Shown: in pieces, positions 1-6,355 of the stretch
How positions within the stretch are numbered: the stretch's first letter is position 1
Layout: each line of letters begins with the position of its first letter
Assembly (NCBI GenBank): GCA_964625225.1
Contig: CAZVAR010000085.1
Location: forward strand, 1 to 16,555
Length of the DNA stretch: 16,555 bases
Direction of reading: 5' to 3'
From: CAZVAR01 sp964625225
Lineage (GTDB): Bacteria; Pseudomonadota; Alphaproteobacteria; JAJUGE01
Translations under genes and position numbers: made by a program
The notes under the pieces: model-generated
Told to the model about the DNA's origin: nothing
The model's database searches: none
The model's input: only the letters and a program-made list of their open reading frames with translations

Positions 1-216
1 GATCAGGTTGAGGAAGCGGACCATCGCCGCCTCCGAGTCCAGCATCCCCTCGTCCATGTTGACGTCGATGACCTGGGCGCCGTTCTCCACCTGCTCCCGC
101 GCGATGGCGAGCGCCGCCTCGAAATCGCCGTTGAGGATCAGCTTCTTGAATTTGGCGGACCCGGTGACATTGGTCCGCTCGCCGATATTGACGAACCGTG
201 CAGTGGGCGAATTCAT
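1..216 (-). CDS. metH: Methionine synthase, pterin/B12 half (MetH module 2), partial
   Basis: The second polypeptide of a split cobalamin-dependent methionine synthase; only the first 72 codons are in the window and the rest lies beyond the left edge. The translation begins MNSPTARFVNIGERTN and continues VTGSAKFKKLI, which is the diagnostic opening of the methyltetrahydrofolate (pterin)-binding domain of MetH; a later stretch, GAQVIDVNMDEGM, is also typical of this barrel. In the family this half transfers the methyl group of 5-methyl-THF to cob(I)alamin. The ATG (216-214) overlaps the TGA of the upstream homocysteine-binding gene as ATGA, so translation is probably coupled; only a weak GAG lies ahead of it. 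The missing part should contain the cap, B12-binding and activation domains. Confidence 0.95.
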   Translation of the reverse strand, partial: MNSPTARFVNIGERTNVTGSAKFKKLILNGDFEAALAIAREQVENGAQVIDVNMDEGMLDSEAAMVRFLNLI

Positions 217-1283
217 GCAACCAACTCGAAGGGTTCCAGACCGGACAGACGCAACGCAACCGGGCGCTCCGGACGCCGGCGCGGCGGCAGGCCAGCCACG
301 GTCCGTGCCAAATGCGCAATGTGCTCGGGCGTCGTGCCGCAGCAGCCGCCGACGATATTGAGCAGGCCGGCACGCGCCCACTCGCCGAGATGCTCACCGG
401 TGCGTTCCGGCGTCTCGTCATACTCGCCGAACTCGTTGGGAAGGCCCGCATTCGGGTAGGCGCTGACGAGCGTGTCCGCAACGCGCGCGAGCTCGGCCAG
501 GAACGGGCGCATCTGCTCGGCGCCGAGCGCACAGTTGAGCCCGACGGCGAACGGCCGCGCATGCCGCACCGAATTCCAGAACGCCTCGACCACCTGGCCC
601 GAGAGGGTGCGGCCGGAACGGTCCGTGATCGTGCCGGAAACGATCACCGGCAGCACGAACCCTTGTTCCTCGAACAGTTCGTCGATCGCGAACAGCGCCG
701 CCTTCGCGTTCAGCGTGTCGAACACGGTTTCGACGATCAACAGGTCGGCGCCGCCGTCGACGAGACCCCGTGCCGCCTCGCTGTAGGCCGTACGGAGATC
801 GTCGAACGTGACGTTGCGGAAGGCCGGATTGTTGACGTCGGGCGAGATCGAGGCGGTGCGATTGGTGGGCCCGAGCGCGCCGGCGACCCAGCGGCACCGC
901 CCGGGCTCGGCCGCCATCGCGGCATCGGCCGCCTCGCGGGCCAAGCGCGCGCCCTCGCGATTGATCTCGTAGGCCAGCTCCTCGGTGCCGTAATCGGCCT
1001 GCGAGATCGAGGTGCCGTTGAAGCTGTTGGTCTCCACGATGTCGGCGCCGGCCTCGAGATAGGCGCGGTGGATGTCCGCGATCACGTCCGGCCGGGTCAG
1101 GTTCAGGATGTCGTTATTGCCCTGCAGGTCGCGCGGCCAGTCGGCGAAGCGCGCGCCGCGAAAGTCCGCCTCGGTGAGCCCGCGCCGCTGGATCATGGTC
1201 CCCATGGCGCCGTCCAGCACGAGGATGCGGCGGTCGGCCGCCTCGGCGAGCGCCGCGATGCGCTGCTTGCGATCGCTGGACAT
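213..1283 (-). CDS. metH: Methionine synthase, homocysteine S-methyltransferase half (MetH module 1)
   Basis: A 356-residue homocysteine-binding TIM barrel that activates homocysteine on zinc for methylation by methylcobalamin, the last step of methionine synthesis (cytoplasm). Visible motifs are LDGAMGTMIQ at residues 23-32, ETNSFNGTS near 84-92, and the three zinc cysteines: C251 in GLNCALG, and C314/C315 in VGGCCGTTPEH, close to the positions in E. coli MetH. I chose ATG 1283 because a purine-rich AAAGGGGGG precedes it by about 7 bases; a GTG at 1316 would add 11 residues but falls inside a hairpin. The protein ends right after LSGLEPFELVA, the linker that joins modules 1 and 2 in one-piece MetH, and its TGA overlaps the next ATG. 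Such split MetH pairs are, to my knowledge, common in alphaproteobacteria. Confidence 0.95.
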   Translation of the reverse strand: MSSDRKQRIAALAEAADRRILVLDGAMGTMIQRRGLTEADFRGARFADWPRDLQGNNDILNLTRPDVIADIHRAYLEAGADIVETNSFNGTSISQADYGTEELAYEINREGARLAREAADAAMAAEPGRCRWVAGALGPTNRTASISPDVNNPAFRNVTFDDLRTAYSEAARGLVDGGADLLIVETVFDTLNAKAALFAIDELFEEQGFVLPVIVSGTITDRSGRTLSGQVVEAFWNSVRHARPFAVGLNCALGAEQMRPFLAELARVADTLVSAYPNAGLPNEFGEYDETPERTGEHLGEWARAGLLNIVGGCCGTTPEHIAHLARTVAGLPPRRRPERPVALRLSGLEPFELVA

Positions 1284-1304
1284 GACGAGCCCCCCTTTCG
1301 TTCG

Positions 1305-1322
1305 CGGGCCGGACACGGCCCG
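1305..1322 (-). promoter_or_regulatory. Hairpin in the 5' leader of the split metH operon
   Basis: A perfect 7-bp inverted repeat (CGGGCCG, loop GACA, CGGCCCG) lies about 20 bases upstream of the metH ATG at 1283 and just before its ribosome binding site. It would form in the leader RNA if transcription starts near the SahR-like site. It has no U-run, so it is not a standard terminator, and it lacks the extended conserved core expected of a SAH or cobalamin riboswitch. It could affect mRNA stability or ribosome access. Confidence 0.45.
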
Positions 1323-1341
1323 ATCGAGTGCGCGCTTGGCG

Positions 1342-1361
1342 ATATAAGCATATCTTTATGT
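1342..1361 (-). promoter_or_regulatory. SahR-like AT-rich operator overlapping the putative metH promoter
   Basis: A striking AT-rich island in GC-rich DNA. Read on the minus strand it is ACATAAAGATATGCTTATAT, an imperfect palindrome in which 14 of 20 positions are symmetric. It resembles the motif I recall for SahR, the ArsR-family regulator that senses S-adenosylhomocysteine and represses methionine-cycle genes in many proteobacteria. On the minus strand TATATC can serve as a -10 box with a poor -35 (GTGAAC) 17 bases upstream, so a bound repressor would cover the promoter. The palindrome is seen directly; the SahR assignment is inference, and no sahR gene is in the window. Confidence 0.55.
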
Positions 1362-1382
1362 TGTTCACTAGCGGGAATCCAT

Positions 1383-1411
1383 CCGGCCCGCAACCGGTTC
1401 CGGTGGGCCGG
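1383..1411. repeat. Strong imperfect hairpin in the metH-glucan phosphorylase intergenic region
   Basis: The outer arms CCGGCCC (1383-1389) and GGGCCGG (1405-1411) are perfect complements, and an inner pair ACCGG (1393-1397) / CCGGT (1400-1404) extends the stem, leaving a 3-base bulge on one side. There is no flanking T-run. It lies just upstream of the putative metH promoter and could be a remnant terminator of a lost minus-strand neighbour, or simply GC-rich structure. Confidence 0.4.
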
Positions 1412-1769
1412 CCCGAAGAGCACGGATGCACGGCGCGGGAAAGCGTCAGCACAGGCACGCATCCGTCCACAAGACCCGCACGTCGCTGCTGCCATTCGCC
1501 GCACGCTCGTCCACGACCGCCCGGCCGAAACAGGCGGTTCGGGGCGGCATGCCGGCGGCCAAGGACTGCGTCCCGATGGCATGACGCCGCGGCGGCGTAG
1601 GCTGCGCCCGCCCCGATCAGGTCGGACCGGGGTGGATGGCACCGCAACGTCCCGGACCCGTTAGCAGGGGTGGCGCCTGTCCCTGCGGAGAGGGATCGAT
1701 GCCCTCCCGCGTTATTCGCACCAGCCCAGGCGCCGGGAGAAGGCAACGAGTGCAGACCGAAAGACCGGA
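1412..1769. other. Intergenic stretch without a recognisable gene
   Basis: I examined both strands for protein similarity. The frames are short, Arg/Pro/Ala-rich and unlike any family I know, and I saw no tRNA fold or repeat array. A plus-strand frame contains a TAG at 1662-1664. The end of the stretch, from about 1695, may hold further frameshifted pieces of the GAPDH-like remnant that follows, but this is too weak to annotate. Confidence 0.5.
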
Positions 1770-2024
1770 GTTGCGGTCGAGGAGCTCCTGGCGGATCCGG
1801 GGCGTTCCCGCGACGATCTCTGCGACGTCGCGGTCAGAGCGGACATGACCCGGGTCGAAGGCGATGAGGCCTTCTCCACCCACATGGTGGACAATCAGGC
1901 TATCGTCGTTCCCGAGACTATCGACGCCATCCGCGCCCTCACGGGGCCGCCGGGCATCCCCGGGGAGTCGGTCGCGAAGACCGAACGCGGCGGCCGGGGG
2001 CCGGTGCGATCCGTGAGGCGCTAG
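1770..2024 (+). pseudogene. C-terminal remnant of a type II (archaeal-type) glyceraldehyde-3-phosphate dehydrogenase
   Basis: The plus-strand frame ending at TAG 2022-2024 reads VAVEELLADPGRSRDDLCDV, then AVRADMTRVEGDEAFSTHMV, then DNQAIVVPETIDAIRALTG and ESVAKTE. This resembles the C-terminal end of type II GAPDH, where a segment like VEGNE...QESIVVPENIDAIRA...SI.KT is characteristic. No N-terminal NAD-binding Rossmann part or catalytic cysteine region is present upstream, no credible start or ribosome binding site exists, and the translation after AKT degenerates into Gly/Arg-rich sequence. I therefore read it as a decayed gene end, possibly frameshifted further upstream. It lies 75 bases before a glucan phosphorylase gene and could be the relic of a carbon-metabolism neighbour. 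The family match is from memory and should be tested by search. Confidence 0.5.
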
Positions 2025-2099
2025 GAGCACGGCGATGGCGGCAGCGGACAGGGCGAGATAACCCGGCGCGCGGCGCGCTCCGGACCGGAGGACCGAACA

Positions 2100-3794
2100 A
2101 TGTCATCGATCGATCGCTTTCTGCCACGCACGCGCATCGCCTACTTCTCGATGGAAATGGCGCTCCGCCCGGAAATACATACCTATTCCGGCGGCCTCGG
2201 CGTCCTGGCCGGCGACACGGCCAGGTCCTGCGCCGATCTCGAGTTGCCGGTCGTCTTCGTGACTCTCGCCAGCCGGGAAGGCTATCTGCGGCAGGAGATC
2301 GACCCCGAAGGCCGGCAGGTCGAGCATGCCGATCCATGGGATCTGACCCAGTGGACGACGCCGCTCGACGCCGTGATCGCCGTCCGGATCGAGGGGCGTC
2401 CGGTATGGGTGCGGCCATGGCTTTACCTGCTGATCTCGCCGATCGGCCATCAGATCCCAGTCATTCTTCTGGACACGCGGAATCCGCACAACGACCCCTC
2501 CGACCAGGCGATCACCGACCGGCTGTACGGGGGCGACGACGACTACCGGCTCAAGCAAGAGATCGTGCTCGGCATCGGCGGGGCACGGCTGCTGCACGCG
2601 CTCGGCTTCGATATCGAGACCTATCACATGAACGAGGGCCACGCCGCCCTGCTCGCCGCCCTGCTCCTTCGCCGGTACCCGCATCCGGCTGGCCGGCCGA
2701 GGGAAGGCGCTTTGCGCTACGATGCGGACCGGGTGCGCGAGCGGTGTGTGTTCACCACCCACACGCCGGTCGAGGCCGCCCACGACCGCTTCCGCTACGA
2801 CGATGCGGCCCGGCTGCTGGGCGATTTCATCGAGATCGATCAGCTTAAGCTGCTCGCCGGCGAGGACCGCCTCAACATGACTCAGCTCGCGCTCAACCTG
2901 AGCGGCTACATCAACGGCGTAGCGATCCGCCACGCCGAGACGACGCGGAAGATGTTCCCCGGCTTCAGCATCCGGGCCGTCACGAACGGCGTGCATGTCC
3001 CGACTTGGATGCATCCGGCCGTGGTCCGGCTCGTCCAGGACATTGCGCCCGACTGGGGACACGATCCGGAAACGCTGGCGGTCGCGGACCAGCTGCCAGC
3101 CGATGCCGTATGGGCGGCGCATAGGGAGGCGAAGGCGGATCTGCTGGCCGCGGTTCAGCGCCTGACCGGGGTTCCGATGCATCCAGACCTGCCTTTGATC
3201 GCCTTCGCCCGGCGCATGACCGGCTACAAACGTCCCGATCTGCTGTTCACCGACGTCGAACGGCTGCAGGCGATACACCGCGCGTGGCCGTTCCAGCTGG
3301 TGATCGCGGGCAAGGCACACCCGAAGGACGAGGGCGGCAAGGTCCTCATCCACGAGATCCACCGCCATATGCGTAGCCTCGCGGGCGAAATCCCGATTGC
3401 GTTCCTGCCCAATTACGACATGGCGCTCGCCAAGCTGCTGGTCGCCGGCGCGGACATCTGGCTCAACACACCGTTGCCGCCGTTGGAAGCCTCGGGCACC
3501 AGCGGCATGAAGGCGGCGCTGAACGGCGTCCTGAACCTGAGCGTCCTCGACGGCTGGTGGATCGAGGCCTGGATCGAGGGCGTGACCGGCTGGGCGGTCG
3601 GCCACGACGACCGCAAGAACGACGACGACGCTCAGGATCTCTACGACAAGCTCGAGGGGGCGGTCCTGCCGCTTTACTACACCGACCGTGATCGCTGGAT
3701 CTGGATGATGAAGGAGGCGATCAGCAAGATCGGGCCGCGCTTCAACAGCCAGCGCATGATGCGCCGCTACGCGGCCGAGGCCTATCTGCGGTAG
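2100..3794 (+). CDS. glgP: Alpha-glucan (glycogen/maltodextrin) phosphorylase, short type
   Basis: A 564-residue PLP-dependent glycosyltransferase (GT35) predicted to release glucose-1-phosphate from alpha-1,4-glucans in the cytoplasm. Motifs in order: AYFSMEMAL (14-22), YSGGLGVLAGD (29-39), DDYRLKQEIVLGIGGARLL, HMNEGH (176-181), TTHTPVEAAHDRF, VTNGVHVPTW, FARRMTGYKRPDLL, and the PLP-lysine motif EASGTSGMKAALNG with K471. This is the compact alpha-glucan phosphorylase subfamily, shorter than the roughly 800-residue muscle/E. coli type. ATG 2100 is preceded by GGAGGA at 2087-2092, a 7-base spacing. It stands alone on its strand, behind a GAPDH-like remnant and convergent with the DUF2383 gene. 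No branching enzyme or glycogen synthase is nearby. The gene symbol names the activity; paralogues are common. Confidence 0.93.
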   Translation: MSSIDRFLPRTRIAYFSMEMALRPEIHTYSGGLGVLAGDTARSCADLELPVVFVTLASREGYLRQEIDPEGRQVEHADPWDLTQWTTPLDAVIAVRIEGRPVWVRPWLYLLISPIGHQIPVILLDTRNPHNDPSDQAITDRLYGGDDDYRLKQEIVLGIGGARLLHALGFDIETYHMNEGHAALLAALLLRRYPHPAGRPREGALRYDADRVRERCVFTTHTPVEAAHDRFRYDDAARLLGDFIEIDQLKLLAGEDRLNMTQLALNLSGYINGVAIRHAETTRKMFPGFSIRAVTNGVHVPTWMHPAVVRLVQDIAPDWGHDPETLAVADQLPADAVWAAHREAKADLLAAVQRLTGVPMHPDLPLIAFARRMTGYKRPDLLFTDVERLQAIHRAWPFQLVIAGKAHPKDEGGKVLIHEIHRHMRSLAGEIPIAFLPNYDMALAKLLVAGADIWLNTPLPPLEASGTSGMKAALNGVLNLSVLDGWWIEAWIEGVTGWAVGHDDRKNDDDAQDLYDKLEGAVLPLYYTDRDRWIWMMKEAISKIGPRFNSQRMMRRYAAEAYLR

Positions 3795-3915
3795 GGCGAG
3801 CGCCTGGCGGGCCGGCGTTCGGGTCTTGGGGCGTAACGCCAAGCCCGCCCCGGCCATCCCCGGTGGGTGCCCGCGCGGTCGGGCTTGGTCGTCCCCGGAT
3901 GCGCCCCGCTCCCTA

Positions 3916-4356
3916 TCAGCCGGACTGCGCCGGGGGCAGGCGGGAGCGGTCCGCCGCCGTTTCGTCGCGGCAGCGGCGCAGCAGGGCGAGCGTATCCTCG
4001 GGAAGATCGACGGCAAGCGCGTCGTCGATGCATTTGGCGAGCTGCTCCTCCAGCGCCGCCGCCTCCTGGACCAGGGGCCGGCGGGCATCCTCGGAAAAGG
4101 TCGCCTTCAGATGACGCCACACCTGGCCGACCGTCTCGCTCTCCACGTCCGGGTCGGAGGGAAGGTCACCGAGCGCCCGCATATGCACCTCGAGCTCGCG
4201 CGCCATCGCCTCGCGGCGGCGCGACAGCTCGCGGAACAGCGATTCCGTCGCGGGGTCTTCCGCCAAGGCGGCCGCATCGTCATAGGCGTCGGCGGCGTTC
4301 TTGCAGCTCACGATGACGCAATCGAGCGCCACCTGCCGCTCGTCACGCAGCAACAT
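3916..4356 (-). CDS. PA2169-family four-helix-bundle protein (DUF2383)
   Basis: A 146-residue soluble, strongly helical protein rich in Ala, Glu, Arg and Leu with no signal peptide. The pattern VALDCVIVSCKNAADAYDDA near the start, FRELSRRREAMARELEVHMR, then VGQVWRHLKATF, fits the PA2169/DUF2383 ferritin-like four-helix-bundle family, whose biochemical role is unknown; members are often near stress genes. Start ATG 4356 has AAGGAG upstream, placed inside the end of the lipid kinase gene, and the two genes overlap by 14 bases in different frames, so translational coupling is likely. It is convergent with the glucan phosphorylase across about 120 bases in which I saw no convincing terminator. 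No di-iron EXXH pattern is evident. Confidence 0.8.
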   Translation of the reverse strand: MLLRDERQVALDCVIVSCKNAADAYDDAAALAEDPATESLFRELSRRREAMARELEVHMRALGDLPSDPDVESETVGQVWRHLKATFSEDARRPLVQEAAALEEQLAKCIDDALAVDLPEDTLALLRRCRDETAADRSRLPPAQSG

Positions 4357-5263
4357 TCTTGGACTCCTTCAGGCCGGGGGCATGGCGCAGCCGCGGCACG
4401 AAGACCGCGATCGCCTTCGGCACCACCTCGAACCGGGCCGGCGTCTCCGTCGTGAGCTCGCCGTCGGTGTTGATCGGCATCGGCCGGCTGGTCCGGACGT
4501 TGATCCGGCGCGCTCGCAAACAATGCACCTCCCGAAGCCGGCCATGGCGGCCGGCCCGGAACGCGGGCAGCAGCGCCAGCAGCCGGGCGAGGCCGCCCGG
4601 CTCAAGGCTGTACAGGTCGAGCAGGCCGTCGTCGATGGCGGCATCCTCTGCGACCATCATACCGCCGCCATAGTAGCGGCCATTGCCGACCGAGAGCTGG
4701 ATCGAGCGCAGCCGCTCGCGCCGGCCGTCCGCCTCGATCTCGGCGCGGAAGGCCCGCGAGGCGCGATAGCCCTGCGCCGCCGTGATACAGTAACTCAGTA
4801 TCCCCCAACGCCGCTTGGCCTGGCGCGTCATGCAGCGCGCGATCTCGACGCTGAGGCCCATGCTGGCGACATTGAAGAAGTGCTTGCCGTTGACCCGGCC
4901 GAGGTCGATGCGACGGGTCCAGCCGTCGGCGACGACGGCGCACGCCTCTTCCAGCGCTGCCGGGATGCCGAGCGTCCGCGCCAGGTCGTTGGCGGTACCC
5001 ATCGGCAGAATGCCGAGCGGCAGCCCCGATTCCAGAACCGCTTCGACGGAAAGGTTCATCGTCCCGTCGCCGCCGCCGAGAATGATGAGGTCGGCCTCAC
5101 CCGCATGGCGGCGGATCGCTGCGGGAAACGCCTCGGGCCCCTCGACCGGTGCATCGATCAGCGCGAGGCCACGGCGGCGAAGCAGGTCGATTGCCTGCGG
5201 AAAGGCGGCATCGCCCTGCCGAGCCTTGACGTTGACGAGGAGAAGGGCGCGCTGCGCGGACAT
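4343..5263 (-). CDS. YegS/DagK-type lipid (diacylglycerol) kinase
   Basis: A 306-residue member of the diacylglycerol-kinase catalytic-domain family, which phosphorylates a membrane lipid such as diacylglycerol or phosphatidylglycerol from the cytoplasmic face. Motifs: LLLVNVKARQG at the N-terminus, the nucleotide-binding GGGDGTMN (63-70), GILPMGTANDLA (84-95), VNGKHFFNVASMGLS, YYGGGMMVAEDAAIDDGLLD, and NTDGE near the C-terminus, which is the usual second-domain signature. I start it at ATG 5263, where VNVKARQG follows at the family-typical distance and GGAG lies 8 bases upstream; the open frame runs further but the added residues are Arg/Pro-rich and unlike the family. The substrate cannot be told from sequence. 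It is divergent from the lactonase gene and heads a two-gene unit with the DUF2383 gene. Confidence 0.9.
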   Translation of the reverse strand: MSAQRALLLVNVKARQGDAAFPQAIDLLRRRGLALIDAPVEGPEAFPAAIRRHAGEADLIILGGGDGTMNLSVEAVLESGLPLGILPMGTANDLARTLGIPAALEEACAVVADGWTRRIDLGRVNGKHFFNVASMGLSVEIARCMTRQAKRRWGILSYCITAAQGYRASRAFRAEIEADGRRERLRSIQLSVGNGRYYGGGMMVAEDAAIDDGLLDLYSLEPGGLARLLALLPAFRAGRHGRLREVHCLRARRINVRTSRPMPINTDGELTTETPARFEVVPKAIAVFVPRLRHAPGLKESKNVAA

Positions 5264-5355
5264 GTTTGAGGCTCCGCCCGGCAAACGCCGGCCGGGCCGG
5301 GCAGGTTCCCGGCGGGCTCGACAGGCGGTCGTTTGTGGAGTTCGATGGCGCGGGC

Positions 5356-5385
5356 ACATGCGGCGCCGCCGGACATGCGGCGGCG
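5356..5385 (+). promoter_or_regulatory. Direct repeat and hairpin ahead of the lactonase-TRAP genes
   Basis: ACATGCGGCG occurs twice, at 5356-5365 and 5373-5382, 17 bases apart. Overlapping this, CGCCGCC (5364-5370) and GGCGGCG (5379-5385) form a 7-bp inverted repeat with an 8-base loop, ending about 10 bases before the ribosome binding site of the lactonase. It lies in the 142-bp divergent region between the lipid kinase and lactonase. It may be a regulator site or an mRNA leader structure; no matching regulator gene is in the window. Confidence 0.35.
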
Positions 5386-5405
5386 TCGGCAGACGGGAGG
5401 AGACC

Positions 5406-6269
5406 ATGACCAAGCCGATCCCCGGCCCCGTGCCGAACCCGAAATCCCCCCGGCGCAAGGCGCCGCCCGGTTCGTGCGACTGCCATTATCATGTCTTCGG
5501 TCCGGCCGAGCGCTACCCCTACAGCCCCGCCCGCGGCTACACGCCGCCCGACTGCCTGCTGGAGGACTTCCTGCGCATGCACGCGGTGCTCGGACTCGAA
5601 CGCAGCGTCATCGTGCAGCCGAGCGTCTACGGCACCGACAATCGCTGCTCGATCGAGGCCGTCGAGCGGCTCGGGCCGGACCGCGCCCGCGGGGTCGCGG
5701 TGATCGACGACAGGACGAGCGACGCGGAGCTCGACCGGATGCAGCGGGCCGGATTCCGCGGAGCACGCTTCAACCTGGTGAGCAAAGGCGCGTTGCCCAT
5801 CGACCTGCTCGAGCCGACGGCGAAGCGCCTCGCGGAGCGCGGCTGGCACGTCCAGCTGTTCGTCAACGGCGACGTTCTGGCCGAGATGGCTGCGCGGCTG
5901 CAGGCTCTGCCGACCGAGGTGGTGATCGACCATATGGGCCATGTGGACGGGCATCGGGGGGTCGATCAGCCGGGCTTCCGCGCCCTGCTCGGCCTGCTGG
6001 ACAGCGGGCGCGCCTGGGTCAAGCTGTCCGGCGCCTACCGCGTGGATCACGGGCCGGCGCCCTGGCCCCTGGCCGCGCCGATCGCCAGGGCGCTGATCGC
6101 CGCCAATCCCGAGCGCTGCGTCTGGGGTACCGACTGGCCGCACCCCGACCTGCACGGCCCGATGCCGGACGACGGCGACCTTCTCGATGCGCTCTACGAC
6201 TGGGTGCCGGATGATACGACACTGAGGCGCATCCTGGTCGACAACCCGGCCCGGCTATACGGCTTCTGA
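5406..6269 (+). CDS. Amidohydrolase-2 family lactonase (COG3618, LigI-like)
   Basis: A 287-residue cytoplasmic TIM-barrel hydrolase of the COG3618 group, which includes 2-pyrone-4,6-dicarboxylate lactonase (LigI), D-galactarolactone isomerase and sulfomuconolactone hydrolase. The N-terminal run PPGSCDCHYHVFGPAERYPY with the HxH pair H27/H29, the following ARGYTPPDC, and VIVQPSVYGTDNR are close to the LigI pattern. Further catalytic residues are H176 in VVIDHMGH and D243 in CVWGTDWPHP. Start ATG 5406 has GGGAGG about 6 bases upstream. A TRAP transporter follows on the same strand after 86 bases, so its substrate is probably what that transporter imports or a product of it. The real substrate is not determinable here; PDC lactonase is one candidate, but no other protocatechuate-pathway genes are present. 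Confidence 0.85.
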   Translation: MTKPIPGPVPNPKSPRRKAPPGSCDCHYHVFGPAERYPYSPARGYTPPDCLLEDFLRMHAVLGLERSVIVQPSVYGTDNRCSIEAVERLGPDRARGVAVIDDRTSDAELDRMQRAGFRGARFNLVSKGALPIDLLEPTAKRLAERGWHVQLFVNGDVLAEMAARLQALPTEVVIDHMGHVDGHRGVDQPGFRALLGLLDSGRAWVKLSGAYRVDHGPAPWPLAAPIARALIAANPERCVWGTDWPHPDLHGPMPDDGDLLDALYDWVPDDTTLRRILVDNPARLYGF

Positions 6270-6355
6270 AACCATTGCGGCGGCGCCGGTTTGTCCGCAC
6301 ACTGCGCCCGACCGGTCGCCGGCCCGCAGAAGCCGGAAACCGATGGAGGACGTCA

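Noticed and set aside
1284..1341. SAH or cobalamin riboswitch in the metH leader
   Set aside because: The leader is too short and only a simple 7-bp hairpin is present; the conserved riboswitch core sequences were not seen.
198..1664. A 488-codon plus-strand frame over metH
   Set aside because: It is antisense to the MetH homocysteine domain, whose motifs and zinc cysteines are clear, and its own sequence is low in recognisable structure.
3795..3915. Terminator between the glucan phosphorylase and DUF2383 genes
   Set aside because: A short GGCG/CGCC stem with a 3-base loop exists near 3831-3842, but it is too weak and lacks a T-run.
2103..4088. A 661-codon open frame on the minus strand across the glucan phosphorylase
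   Set aside because: It is the antisense shadow of a well-supported enzyme in high-GC DNA; its translation is rich in Arg, Val, Asp, Gln and His without any family motif.
5264..5458. Longer N-terminus for the lipid kinase
   Set aside because: The extra 65 residues are Arg/Pro-rich and absent from the family; ATG 5263 has a ribosome binding site and the usual spacing to the first motif. The extension would also overlap the lactonase start.
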